Shown piece after piece: positions 34,789 to 48,200 of a stretch of 64,000 nt of DNA. The notes beneath the pieces were generated by a model. The model saw only the letters and a program-made list of their open reading frames with translations. It had not been told where the DNA came from and made no database searches. Source of the stretch: Melanocharis versteri (Eukaryota > Chordata > Aves > Passeriformes > Melanocharitidae); contig VZTG01001868.1 in assembly GCA_013397845.1 (NCBI GenBank), forward strand, positions 694,197 to 758,196. Direction: 5' to 3'. Both the position numbers and the translations under genes were made by a program. Each line of letters opens with the position of its first letter. Position 1 is the stretch's first letter.

Positions 34789-37700
34789 AAACTGTAAACA
34801 TTTCAGATTTTGTGATTTACTTCCACGATGAAAGGAATTTTTTTTAAAATGGGGACTATTTTTCCTTCCCTATTAATGTTTTTTTATAAGATTATAATGT
34901 ACTTCTTTTGATGGTGATTAGGATATAAACCAGCCACAAACAAGCAAACTCTCATAATGGACCTGCACTCTGGATCCTACTTAGCTATACACACGCTCAT
35001 CCCCAGAAATACTAACTTTTCCATAAACTTGGGCACACACACACACAGAGCATTTATTAAGCCCAAACAGCAAATTGGTTTTATGCCTGAGAAGAAAACT
35101 TTCAAATACATAGCCTATAAATAGATGATACGTTGCCTTTCCGGTTCAGTAAATAGCCTGAAAAAGTGCTCTCAGGAGACATGAATTTGCAGTTTCCCCC
35201 CTTTATTTCACTGAGATGTTAATTCTGCTGTCTAAATTTAATACTTTATTGTCAGTATGGGAATTGCCATCATGAGGGAAGCAAAGGCACTTTCTGCATT
35301 TCTTTAGGGATGAGGAAATAAATCTGTACAGAAGGAAAGCAGCCCAGTATCTCCTCATGTGCAGAAGAAAGCACCAGGTTACTTGACACGAAAAGCATCA
35401 GGAACTTGTGCAATGACCAGTACACAAACTACAAACAGGCCTAGACAAGCTGGATATGACAAAATAGAAAGCCACACTGGATGTATCCCCACAGTGGCTG
35501 ACATGGACACTGCTGCCCCAGGAACTGGGACACTGTGCTTGGAGCAGCCAGCAAGAAAATGGCTCAGGAGCATCTCACAGAGATGAATTCAAATAAAACT
35601 TTCCCAGCCCTTAATGGTACACTTGTTTCTGGTTCTTGAGTAGTTTAATTCCCAGGCACTTTTGTATTAATAGTAAACCTGAAAGTGCAAAACAAAGCAC
35701 GTGGCTCCATGACCCACTGGCAGAGCCCGTTCCGTCACAGGGAGGGAAGACGCAACCCCTCATTCCAGAGGCACCTAAATGTGAGAAACGCTGTGCAGCT
35801 TTTCCAGCCATCGCTGGAGGTAGGACAACCTCCTCCCTGTGTAATAAACAGATTTCTCTTGCTGTCTTTCCCCCACCCTGCACACCACAAACATGGCCCA
35901 GCAGAAGTATTTTCAAGCACAAACATGCACAGAAGTACTTAATGCTTTCTGTTGCTATACCCAACCCCCACAAATTTATGCTCATGTAATTACTGCTCTC
36001 TGTTTGCCTACTGATAGCGAGTTAAAAATACCACACACACCCCAAATTAGAACTGGCTTCTATTTTTTGTTAAATTCCTGCAGTTGATACAGAAGAAAAT
36101 GTTGTGATGAGCCACATGAGATCCCTCTTGCCTGCACCAGTCAGGACAGGAGACTGCAACACTACCAACAGAAAACCCCACCAAAAGCATGGCATGCACA
36201 GATCAAGACGAATTTGACTGTGTTATGATGGCATCAATCCTGTATCCCTTTTCCTTTCTTCATCTGATGCTTGGTGTTTCTACAGGGGGAATGGATTTGA
36301 GCCGGGATCTTTTCTAACAGAGCCTGCATTTAAATGGAATGTAACATCTTTCTGCAATATCCAGATTCCTAGTTTATCTTCCAAGGTACTCCTAACTTAG
36401 ACTAAATGTAGAATATTTCTGTTATTTAGATAAAATGTAAAATGATATGCAAACCATTTCTGCTCTATCCAAATTCCTAATTTATACTGCGAGGTGTCTC
36501 TCACTTACATGGAACTAGCTAGGATGTAGCACTTATTTTTGTAGTAGAAATATGGATATAATCCACGAATAATCTTGCAAGTCTTTGAAAGAACATGAAA
36601 TTACTCTAATATTAAATAAAAATTGACAAATTTTCAGCTTATATTCAGTTTGTAAAATCTTTGTCATATGAGCCATCTCTTTGTTACATACAAGGTACCA
36701 TATTTGTCATTTAAGCTTCTGAGTCTCTCTTTTTAAAAGCTTGTGGAAGGAACTGCCTAGAAATTCCACAAGGTCAACCCCTTCCCAAGCAAAGCTAATA
36801 AGATTGAGTTTCCAAGCACCTGTTTGAGGTGGGGAAGTCAGGACATGCACACAGTTTCACTTCTGATAGGCTTCTCTGAGAAAATAACATTGCATGAAAA
36901 GCCACCCTGAGCTGTTAATGTATTTTGAATGTTTGCATCAATGACACAGAGAAATACCTCATATGTGAGACCAGGTGAAGCTCCAACAGGCAGCTACTGG
37001 AGACAGAAATTGCATTAGAAAAAAAGCATTAAAGCTGCATTCTTGCCAGTATCCTCTCACACTTTTGGAGCAGCAGAGACAATACCAAATGCAGACATGC
37101 CCCTGCCCACTGCACAGGACTGGATTATCACAGAGATGCTGGGATAAGCAGATGAACAGTTTGGCTAAGGACCAAGGAGCAGATTTTTTTTTTTTGTTAA
37201 GATATTGAAAAGCCAAGACACAATCAAGGTCCCAGAAGGATTTCCAAAAGTAATTAGGAGCCCAACTCTGTGAGTCCAATGGTCCTTCTGAAAATCCTGT
37301 ATAGTAGCAAATGAGCTGCATCACTGAACATCAAAATACCTCTGTACTTGTGCTGCTTCTGCTAGGGACCTTGATTTCAGAAGGGCGAAGTCCTTATCAT
37401 GAAAACATTAGAAATTTCTTCCCCTTCTTTAGTTTACCTATTTTTCCCCAAAACGGGAAAGCTTATCCTCCTCTTCCTTAATGAAATTGTTACTGCCCTA
37501 TGAACTATTTTCACTGAAATGGTACAATCAGCACTCAATCCCCTGGCTGTGGCCACCCAGATCTTTGCTTTACAGAGAACAATTTGCTTTCATTTGATTG
37601 AGGTTTACCTGCCACAGACTTCACTGCAATGCCTCTCTGATCTGATAGCACAGGTTTGCAGGGTCTTTTTTTGGGCAGAAATCCTTCTTGGATTGGTAAG

Positions 37701-38499
37701 TGACGCAAAGGTTGCAGCATCCATCCTGGTGCCATCAGATGGTGGTGGGCCAAACGCTGCCCTCTCTATTTACTCATCTCTACTGACAGGAATCGTGCTG
37801 CCCATGTGGGACCTCAGGACTGCTGTTCATACACATTTTGTCCTCAGAAACGTGATACCAATCTATTGCACAAAGACTGCAAAAGAATTGCACTGTTGTT
37901 TCTTTTTTTACTTTATAGAAGAAAGTGTTCCCTCAATGTGGTAAACACTGAACATGACTTTTGCTCAGGATGCAAATAGCAAATTACTTAATCATCTACT
38001 ATTTAAGCACCTGTTTGTTTTGCCATTAAGCGAAACTTGTGAGCAAGATCGTATTACACGTAAAGTGGCTTCCTGCATCCTTAAATATTAATCCTCAAGT
38101 GAAAACAAATTGAAGTTAGTCCCAGGGTCACTTTAGTAAGTCTGAGCTGATGCATCCCACTCTATCGTATCCCACACTAAATGTTCCTTGCCTTGTCTTT
38201 GTGCCAACACCAACATTTTTGCAGCCTCTGAATGACCTTGGCAGAAGGATGGGGATGGGGATGTAAACTGGGAGGGACCCAGTCCTGGGAGGCTACAGGG
38301 GCCATTACCAGCCACTGGCAGCAGGAACAGGGCTGGACAATGCAGCCAGCCCTTGCCAGGGAGAGGGTTTGCTAAGTACCTGTGGTCTTAAGATGGAGAT
38401 GATGGGAAGTGTTAAGGGGACAATTGTGAAACGAGAGAAGCCCCTGAAAAGGAAAAAATATGGAAACATGGAGTGGTGGGGAGTCAAGGTGGAGAAGAA
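34789..38499. other. Intergenic DNA upstream of TMEM86A island
   Basis: About 3.7 kb, AT-rich, with a short CA run at 35034-35047 and a 13-T run near 37181. A 141-codon open frame at 37519-37944 matches nothing known to me. The right end, from about 38400, becomes purine- and GC-rich as it enters the CpG island. No exon or RNA gene was recognised. Confidence 0.5.
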
Positions 38500-39480
38500 A
38501 GAGTGGAAGGCCGCAGAGTGCAAGAAATAGGATTGTGAAAGGAAGGGCAGGAGCGGCAGGCGGGAAGCCGCAGGAAGGGAAGGGAGGAGAGAGGCCGGGG
38601 CTGGGGTGTGCGGGCACAGGCAGGGGACCAGGTGTGCGGAGCGGGGAGCCGAGACGGGATGTGCTTGGGAGACAGCGAGGTGTAAGGGGTGCGCTGCCTC
38701 TCGCCCAGCGCCTGGTGCCGCCGGTGCCAGCGCCGCTGAAGTGCGGGAGCGAAGGACGCGGTCCCGCCCCGAGCGCCCGGCCCGGGGCTCCGCACCCGCG
38801 AGGCGCTGCCGGGCGGGAGCCCCCGGGAGCGGGNNNNNNNNNNNNNNNNNNNNNNNNNNNNNNNNNNNNNNNNNNNNNNNNNNNNNNNNNNNNNNNNNNN
38901 NNNNNNNNNNNNNNNNNNNNNNNNNNNNNNNNNNNNNNNNNNNNNNNNNNNNNNNNNNNNNNNNNNNNNNNNNNNNNNNNNNNNNNNNNNNNNNNNNNNN
39001 NNNNNNNNNNNNNNNNNNNNNNNNNNNNNNNNNNNNNNNNNNNNNNNNNNNNNNNNNNNNNNNNNNNNNNNNNNNNNNNNNNNNNNNNNNNNNNNNNNNN
39101 NNNNNNNNNNNNNNNNNNNNNNNNNNNNNNNNNNNNNNNNNNNNNNNNNNNNGCGGCCACCGCCGCCCCCCGCGATGCTCACCCCGGCCTCCCCCGGCAG
39201 CTGTTGCTCCAGCGGTGCGCCTGCCCGGGCGGCTCTCCGCCGTGTCCTCCTCTTGCCATGTGTGTTTTTAAAAACATCCACGGTACATCTGCTCTACGTG
39301 CCCTGCATCTGCTCAGAGCGGCGCTGCCCCAGCTGCCCTGGGCTTGCGCCGCGGCAGTGCCCGGCAGCATCCTCCTGTCCCCGCGGCCTCCCTTGCCCTC
39401 GCAGGCACCTCTGCCTCGCCGTCCGGAGGTGGCTTTGCTGTCCAGGTCCTGGTTTGGGCTGAGGCGTGTGCTGACCCCCG
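38500..39480 (+). promoter_or_regulatory. TMEM86A: CpG island, probable TMEM86A promoter
   Basis: Strongly GC- and CpG-rich DNA lies on both sides of a 319-base N gap. This is the strongest island in the window and lies in the right direction upstream of TMEM86A exon 2, so it is the best candidate for the promoter and first exon. The family's first coding exon is very short (a start methionine and a handful of residues ending in phase 0). I found no such exon in the bases visible around the gap, so it is probably inside the N run. Linking this island to TMEM86A is inference. Confidence 0.6.
38834..39152. other. Assembly gap (319 N)
   Basis: An unbroken run of N, flanked by GGGAGCGGG on the left and GCGGCCACCGCCGCC on the right. 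Gaps of this kind typically mark GC-rich first exons that short-read or shotgun assemblies miss. All open frames reported across it are artefacts of N being read as open. Confidence 0.99.
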
Positions 39481-42400
39481 TGTGGGGCAGACCTTTCCAT
39501 GGGTTTGGTGACCTCTCGCTGAGACCTCGTCTCGTCTGCAAGTCAGTCTGGCGCTTCCACCACCAAACGACATGAGATCGGGATTGGTGTCACCTGCCTG
39601 TCTCATGGGGAGTCACGATGCTTAATTAACGTAACCAGCAATAAGGTAGCAACTCACTGCTGTCCTGTCAGTAGGTGATGTGTGCGGCAGAACTCTTGGA
39701 TTGATGGAACCAAGCAGGTAACTGAAGGAGCTGTGGCTTGTGCCAGCAATACGAGGAAATGCCCCTGCAGGTGAACAGGGGCTGTTTCAATGCTGAAACA
39801 ACTGCCAGAACAGCAGAGAAGCTGCGCTGTTAGACATGCTGCTTTGCATGTTCCCCTTTCTAGAAAGTGAGGGATTTGTTGGAATACTCCAGCAGACTTG
39901 ACAAATACTGTAAGGATAACTACTGGTGGTAAAGTTTCCTGGTGTTTCACTGCAGCACTGAACACGTACTGCTGGTATCCTGGTTCCCTGTTGATCCATT
40001 CTCGTCTTGTTTTGAAATAACTTTGGTTAAGGGCCAGGCTATTGCATACTCTCTGGCAGGTAGAAATCTTGTCCTGATCTTAACTCACAAAGCTGGTGTT
40101 CAAAACTTTTAAATTGCTTTGCCAGTTCTGCACAGCAGGCTGTATTGTCTGATAGTTCAGATGAATTTTCCCCCAGTTGTTAACATGTACCTGGTAAGTT
40201 CATCAGCAGCCTGGGGATGACTTTTATCTCTAGAGACAGGGGGAAGTAGCTTGGAAATTATAACATTGTAGTGCCAAACTTTTTTTTTTTTGTGCTTTTC
40301 CAAAACAGTTAAAAAGGTCTGGTATCTTTGTGCTTCTGTGTCATAAGCTAAATTTATCCTTCAGTAATGCTTTTGATTGTAGTGAATTGTGTATGTGTAT
40401 CTTGGAAGTAAAATCTCATGTTGGGACAGTACTGGAATGGCTCAGAAGCTGACAGGATTTGTTTCACAGCTTGCAGGAGGCAGTACTTGGCTGTTGAGAT
40501 AGTGCATCACGGTGGTCTTGTGGAGTGTTATTTCAACTGAGCTTTGAGGCAAATGACTAAAGCACGAGTACATGTTAGGAAGGGTGTACAGAGTTCAGAC
40601 CGGAAGGCTTTGGGAAGGTAACTTGCGAAGGAAAATGAAAAAAACCCTTCTTTTCTCACTTGCCCTTTTGACGTGTAACAAAGCACATTTCTGCCCTGGC
40701 TGCATCCCTGACATGTGAACAAGAAGGCAGCTGATGCAGGTGTGAAGCTGTGGGGAGCTGGAGGGACGATAAGACTGGGAGCTGTGACCAGAGCTGCAGC
40801 TGTTTGCTGTGGAGGTGAGAGGGGAGGGCGACTGATCCTCCACACAGCTCACAAAAAAAGAGCTGGAAGCCTTCAGTGTTCTGAGGAGCGTTTTTTCGCA
40901 CATCTCCGTCAGTGGTTGTCACGTTGCTGTTCCTCTGAAGGAGGGCACCGTGCTACTCCACGCCAGCTGTCCCGCGGCCCGGGAAGGGTGGCTGGGATCG
41001 GTGTCGTGCAGCAGCCTGTGCTGCCCAGGAGCGTGGTGTGGCCCTTGCACAGCTGGGGGTGAGGAGCAGGGTGGCTCTACAGCCGGTGGGCCCCCTCCAG
41101 CAAGTCTCTTGCTGAAGGGAAGGGCAGTGGCCATCGGTCTGGTGGCACCACAGCTGGGTGCGCGCCTTGGGGCCCAGCCCTTACCCCTGTACTGCCCTGC
41201 TCTTGCTTTATAGATAGTCTGGGTCTTTGGAGCTGGCATGGATATCGCTGCCATGACATGATGGGGAGATACTCTGGAGGGGCAGCACCTGAGGCATAAT
41301 CGAATTAGCCAGAGGAATTGATCTGTCTGTAGTGTGTCCTCTCCCAGCACACTGCAGCATCAGTCTCCGTGGGGAGAACACCAGAAGAGCATATCTGAGA
41401 GTGACAGGATTTTTGTTGCCATTCTCAAAGCGATGGCCTTTGTACAGTACTGCAGCAGGTGGCCTTGGCTGCTTACACACAACCTGCTTTCCTGCATCTC
41501 CCCCTCTTTCCTTCCTTAGGACACTCTTGTAACAAGAGTCAAAGCCCCTGAGCTCCACGTGTGCTGTACAACTGCTAGCGGGAAGGAACCACGCAAGGAG
41601 GCATGATCCATGGAGAGGAACATGGGAGAGATCACAGCTAGGACTGCTTGTTTATGCCAGCTGCCAGGTGTGCATCATTGCCTGGAGGGCTTGGAACATC
41701 CGGCCAGTGCACACGGAGAGACCACAGCATTGTGCAGAGCTCGTCAAGCTGTGGTCTCTGATGCTGCACAATTCATATGTGCTGGGCGGGGAGCATGCCC
41801 ACAAATAAACAAGCCTGGTGCCAAAATACCTTTTAACAAATTGTGCCAGGTCCTGAGTTGGGATAAAGCTCTGGAGTCCTGCTGATGTTAGAGTCTAGAC
41901 TTGCATGGCGCTGGGCTGTAAGGAATGTGGCAGGGAAGATGCATTTGTCTGCCATACTGTTCCATCTGGTGAGCGATGCTCACTCGGGTTGGAAGTCACC
42001 TTGGAGGGAAGCTTTCACTGCTTACTCTGCCAGGCAAGCAGGAGCATCCTGCTTCAAAATTGTTATTCTTGATACTGCTTTGATTAAGAGCTGTTTTTTC
42101 TGCATAAAGCCATGTGGGCTGAAAGCCTGCAGTTGGAGCACAGTATTGATAAATAGCATGTTTGCTTCATGGATATGTGAGGTTTAATTCCATTTTTGTT
42201 CAGTCATCACTGGTCTCACCTTAATAAAAGAGCACTTGTTAGTGATTTTTGTCCAGTTCCCCCCACACCCAACACTGTTGTCTAAGCAGTTTTTAGTGTG
42301 AGCTTGTGGGACGTAACTCTTGCCCTAAGGATCTTTCTGGCCAGCAGGCACCATGATTGCAGGAGCCACAAGTGTGCAGGAGATGAGCCCGGAGACACGC

Positions 42401-45194
42401 AGTCATTCTGACATTTCCATAACACTCCTTGCTCAAAGGGACCCTATTTTGTCCCTAAAGTTAGAGCTAAACTTAATGTAGGGCTTCACAGCACTTTGAG
42501 GAAAACAGGGCATACAGATGGGGAAATACAGATGTTAATTGGCTGAGGGTAGGTCTCGTGTGGGGGCAGTTGTAGATGATACTGTTGTGTCTTTTAGAGC
42601 AAGATGAACCAGGGGCTCTCATCCCCACAACATTCCCTCTGCACCTGACTTGTACTTGACCTAACACAGCCCTATGTGTGGGAAACAGGTGAAACACTCT
42701 TGGGGACAGATCATTGCCCAGCATCCATATCTTAACAATCCCCATCGCTCCCCTTCTGTCCTCTGGTGTATTTGCGTCTTTAAACAGAGGTAGCTGGGTT
42801 GGGAAAGGATACGTTGTTTTGACTGCACCAAGGAAGTGGAGCCCTTAGCCCTGTCCCTTCTGGGTGGGAAGCAGCAGCACCCTCCTGAGAGCAGCCTGTC
42901 AGCCCTCAGGGTAGGTGTGGGATGTCACCGGGACACAGTATAAGGGCTGAGAACTGGGTGTGTATCATTTGTGTTTCTGAACAGGGGCCATACCACACTG
43001 ATCCAGATGGGTATGGAAACCTGAGGTAAATCATGCTGCTTAGAGACTCTGCACTATGGGCAGTTGTAGCAGTAGTAGGTCTAAGTGTAGTTTTAAAGGT
43101 TTATTATTAGAAAGGATGCTCTATAATCCTCAAACTTCTACTGAAAACAAGAAAGCCAGATCACACTGGAACTATTTCAGCCTTTGCTTCTTAGAGAGGA
43201 TGTATTGTTTCTGTATTAATGAATGAAATGTTAGCAACCATCTAAGTTAGAAGTAACTCTTATGGTTAATTTTACTTGTTCTCTGTTTATATGTAACATT
43301 GTTGCTTTCACTGTAATTTCCCCCATTACTTAAATGCATCATAAATTGGGATTTTATTGTGCAGGAGGCTTGTAGACATGCACATTTATGTACTGCAAAG
43401 ACAATTATGGAAATATGGCACTACTACAAAAACCAAGCCAATGTAAATGAATGATAGAAAATATTTCTAAACATCTGAGCTCACTGAAGAAATGGAGGAA
43501 ATCATCATTTTAGGAAAGCTTAGCTGGATCTTAGTAACATTTATGTCAGTCCCATCTTTTGGGAGAAGCCTAAAATCTTTGGTCCTACTGAGCAAAAAGC
43601 TGTGCTGATTTATGCCAGCTAAAGCCCAGGCATAGTGTTACATGCCATGATTTATTTTTTCAGACTGAACTTGCGCATTCTTGCTGTGACATTGACATTC
43701 CTCACTGTAGCTGTTGCTAGGGGAGGGTGGGCTAGCGGAGCCCGGAAAGTGCGGGCTTCTCTCACGCTCTTCCCCGTGCCAGGGAGGGACCATTGAGCAG
43801 CCAGTGCTGATCACTGCAGCAGGCAGTGCTGTGGATTAAAGGCTTCATTAACCCAAGTATATCACTCAAGGCACATGCCTCTGTTGTTCAAAGTGTGCTT
43901 TGTGCGTTAAGATTGTGGGTCCAGTTCAGAAGTCTGTGCTTACATGTAATTCCTCTGAAAGGACAGAGATGCATTTCTTCCATTCTCTTTTCCTGTCCAA
44001 GTATCTCCATCCAAAATACACTGCATGAGGCAGAAGAGCCAAAGTTATCTTCTCTGTGGGTAACTTCATAGTGCTGAGGAAATAATAACTCCAGTGAAAT
44101 TAGACTCTTAGAAGAAGATGGAATCAGGAACCCATCTTCTGCTAGCATGTGGAAACTCTTGAACAGCAAAAAGATTATTAGTTACATAACTCTCTTCCCT
44201 CCTGGAGGCCTAAGTGGTTATTATATCACCACTTAATTTTTCTACTGTCCTTCATGTCACACAATGCCCAGTATATTTGTCGTTACAACAGAGATGTAGA
44301 TTTTGCTTACTGCAACGTGCACAGAATGAGGGTGATGGTTATTCCTTCTTCTAATCCACTGGTGCCCTTCCTATATCTGTTTCTTATACTGCCATAATTG
44401 AAATAGCATTTCAGCTAATGACAGGTGTCTGTGTGACAAATGTGTCAGTCTAGAGCATCCGTCCATATAATGCCGGATGTGAGCAAGTATCTGGGTGACA
44501 CGGCACAGAAAACTCTGTCTAGGGGTTTACACACCACCAGAGCTGAAAGGCAGTAGATGGGCTGGGCAAGAGCTTTCCTGAAGATTTTGTGTGCTGGCTG
44601 GGAAGGATTTCAGACACCAGCAGAGCCCAGGGGCTCACACCGCAGCCTCTGACTCAAGAGTTGCACAGATGCAGTTTCGCTCTGAATAAATGCAACTTGC
44701 GTCTCTTCTTGCGTTAAGTCAGTGTTACAAGGCTGACTCTTGTATTGTAAATCTGCCTGTTAGTGAGGATGGTGGCTCTTTTGATCCACCTTGCTGTGAT
44801 CCTGTGGAAATGCCTCATTTCTACCAGCAGGCCAGTCTTCTCCCAAAAACTAATTCCTGTAGATTACTGCAAGACATGTTCTTGCCAAAACCGAGGGAAG
44901 ATGAGACAACCCACGTTACCAAATTTGCCTTGGGACTTTTGTCAAGTTTGAATGAATGGTAGAGTTTCGTGTTTTGCTTCTCACCAGATACCAACTTCGG
45001 AGGCAGATATGGCATCAGTTGGCATCAGGCATTAAATTTCCTGTTATGTATCAAAATGAGTGCATTTCTGCTGGTTGCAAGTAGCCTCTGATTGAATCAT
45101 TGCTTGAGACTGAGAGAAGTTTGACATTAAGCCAGCTGCTTGTTTTTCAGCACAATCTAGGCACACCAGACAGATACTCAGATTTACGTGTCTC

Positions 45195-45228
45195 CCATGG
45201 CTTCAGCAGAACTGGGCTGAAGCCATGG
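45195..45228. repeat. Perfect 13-bp hairpin
   Basis: CCATGGCTTCAGC (45195-45207) and GCTGAAGCCATGG (45216-45228) are exact inverted copies around an 8-base spacer. The arms do not extend further. It is too short for a typical microRNA precursor. Confidence 0.85.
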
Positions 45229-48200
45229 CTTGGCTACTGTATCCCTACTAGCCTATGTCTTTTGGGTTTTTTAGGGCATGGATAGCAGTGCTGACTTGTG
45301 CTCCATAGCAGGAGGAACTATGCGAGTTTCATGACTTTTCCCTGCAACCCTGATATAAAAGGAGTGTGCTGACAAGGTTATCACTTAATTGATGTTTTAA
45401 TTGAAGTTTCCACTTTGCCTGGTTGCATCTCTGGGTTTGCACCCTCAACATAAAGGGCATAACCCTGGTGAACAGCTGCACACTCATTTGTGAGTGTGGT
45501 CTGCATTTGTTTATGCAGCCTGAGTACAGCAGGGGTTTTGCGAGTGAAAGCCTTGGTATATCAGTGTGAGTCCTTGGGAGTGTGTGGGTTAGTGTTTGTG
45601 CAGGTTAGTGTTTGCACCTGCCCAGTCCACATCTGTTGAGACTGGCTGCGAAGATACAATTTGTCTTCAGGTAAGTTGTGTCTGATACTGACTTATCCAG
45701 GTCACAGCATCTTGACACAAGAATAGATATTGGAAATAAAATCTGTGGCTCTGCTGTCATCCTTTGGCCTTAACACCTTCCTGTCTCTTAAGCATATTGA
45801 TCCCATGATAACATGAGGAGGGCTGCTGCTTTTTTGTAAGGTATCAGAGCAGCACCTCTCTAAATAAACATCTTTTTTGGGATACATTGCTATTTTTCCC
45901 TTCTGATTTTCTTTAATATCAGTATTTCATAAGCTTTCAACCTGCAGGACATGATACACAGGTAGAGTGAAGCTTTTCATTCAGCTTCCTAATAGGCGTA
46001 AGACAAGCTGAGCAGTCCTTCCTGGGCTTCCCAGCACAGCCTTTGCTGGTATTACTGCAGCCCTTTGTGAGGATTCACACAGTGAAAGTCTCCTGTGCAG
46101 AGCCACCAGCTTTCCCAGACACTGGCAGCCACCTTCCCCTCCTGTTTCAGTTCTTCCTTCCTGTTCCTCTCGCAAAAGCCTCACCTCTGCCAGGTGTGCA
46201 CCAGTCTGTTGTGTGAGCCAGAAAGGTGAGCTGCAGAAGTGCCTTTTGAATGCCTGAGGCGGTTTCACCCTTGGCATGTCTTTGGCAATGGCTGATAGGG
46301 TTGGTACAGCCCTGCCATGTGCCAGCTGCCTTCTGGGCTGCTCTACTGCCTCTTTGGCTGTTCCTGCAAAGGGCTGTGACAGCACCACTGCCTGCAATGC
46401 CCTTCATTTAGACCCACATAATTGCCCACAGATTATTGGTAAAAGGACATTTCCCTGCTGAAGAGGTTGAGATGGAAGGGCATCCCTTCCCTCACAAATA
46501 CCAATCCCTGGTGGCAAAGCAGCGTGGGGCAGGGTGGAGCTTTGCCAAGTGCCCATTTTCCATGAGTACACATTCTTCCATGCATCCCCCCTGCCACAGT
46601 GAAATGACAGAGTGGCTGGGGTCCTCCAACAAGTACATAAATGTTGCAGTGGGTTGTGGGTTGCAAATAATGCTGGAGATGGGAGAGGGCAGGCAGAAGA
46701 CCGATCTCAGCCCCGGGAACAAAGCACTCTCTATGCAGATCCCTCTCTGCTATTACCTGGAGATCCAGCCTGCCCTTGGTGCTGACAAGGAAAGAACTGA
46801 CAGCTCTCCCTGGGGTATTTTATTTTGGGTCTGCACCAGAGACTGGAGAGAGGCTCCAGTTTTGCCACACAGCTCTGGGGGCAGATGTCAGTGGGTGGCA
46901 CTTGTCTGTAGCAATGGGTTTTGCAAGGGGTTGCTGCTTTTTGCTGTGCTCTGTGCCTCACAGGTCACACGCCGGGCTTACCTAACACTGCTTCTTCCTG
47001 GGTAACAGAAGCCTGCACTCCCTTTCACAGAAAAGTGTGATATAAATAATGATGAGTCTCCTGAGAACAAGTGCTTGTAGTCTGGAAGCCTTCCCCAGGA
47101 TAAGCTGTGGAGACTTTTCTGTAAGCAATAGAAATTTTTAATCTGTATTCTTGTGTGACAGGCCAAATAATTGCCCCTTCCCATCCTGAGAGGAATTGCC
47201 TGGGACAGGTACCAACTGTGCCTTTCAGGGTGCTGGCTGCCTGGCTCCTGAAATTCCCTGTGGCTTCACAGCCTCCTCCTGATGTCCAGGGCAGCAGTAG
47301 GGATACGGCCCCGCCTGACCTCACTGAGGAAGGGTGTGTGCCCTTGCTGTGGCAGCGCTGCAGCTCTGATGAGCAAAATAAAAAGACAGACCCAGTGTGG
47401 TTCAGGTTTTTAAGCATCTGCGAGGGGTTCTTTTGTGAGTGTTACAGCAAAGGAAATGTTTTGAGAGGCTTGCTTTCTGCTACACAAAAAGGAAGATCTG
47501 AAATCCCAGGAGGGAAAAGCAATCTTTGCTCTGAGATAAGATGCTGGCAGGCAAATACTGTATTTTTGCATTCATTTCTGAGAGCCATTGAACTACCCTG
47601 AAAGCACCAGTCTCTGACAGCCCCTGCAAGCCTGAAGAGACTTTTGAATTCTTGACTGGTTTAATATTGTTAGTGCTTGGCAGTGGCACATTATTGACCA
47701 TACTCTCCAAAACTGCTGACAGCTATAGGATTGCTACAGATGTGGAGTCAATCATTACTACCACAGGTTAAGAAAAGGTTTTTAAAATAGCCCTGCTTGT
47801 GATCCTGTGCCAGTCTGGTAGACAGGACAGATGATTGGTAATGGAAAAAAGCAAAACCACCCCCAAAAACAAACCCTAGCAAAAATATATACTTCCAAGC
47901 TGAGTCTTCAGGGTGACATGTATTTGTCTGTAATTTTTTATGAGTTTACATCTGCTAAAGAAAGGCTTCACCAGCTAGAAGGCTTCCCTGCAGTCCCAGA
48001 AAGCCAAGGGCAGGTACCCCAGTGACTTGGTAAGGTGTTGGTGGGTGTAGCAGTATCTGACTCTGCCTGGCCTGACAGCAGTAGGTCCTGGGTAGCGCAG
48101 GAAAGTCCCAGAGACACTGTTGCACAGCTCATTAGCCAAGCTAACAGGATTTCGTCTTCTGTTCAGTACAGAAGATAACTTTTATGGATACTGTAACTTC

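Noticed and set aside
37519..37944. 141-codon plus-strand frame upstream of the TMEM86A CpG island
   Set aside because: No recognisable product, ordinary AT-rich composition, and no convincing splice context.
38372..39575. Long open frames of 221-371 codons on both strands
   Set aside because: They exist only because the 319 N are read as open codons; their visible parts are GC-rich, low-complexity and match no protein.
46436..47005. Longest gap-free open frame (189 codons, plus strand)
   Set aside because: No recognisable family, no splice-site or promoter support, and antisense frames are open too. With uniform bases, roughly 0.7 frames this long are expected by chance in a window of this size on two strands.
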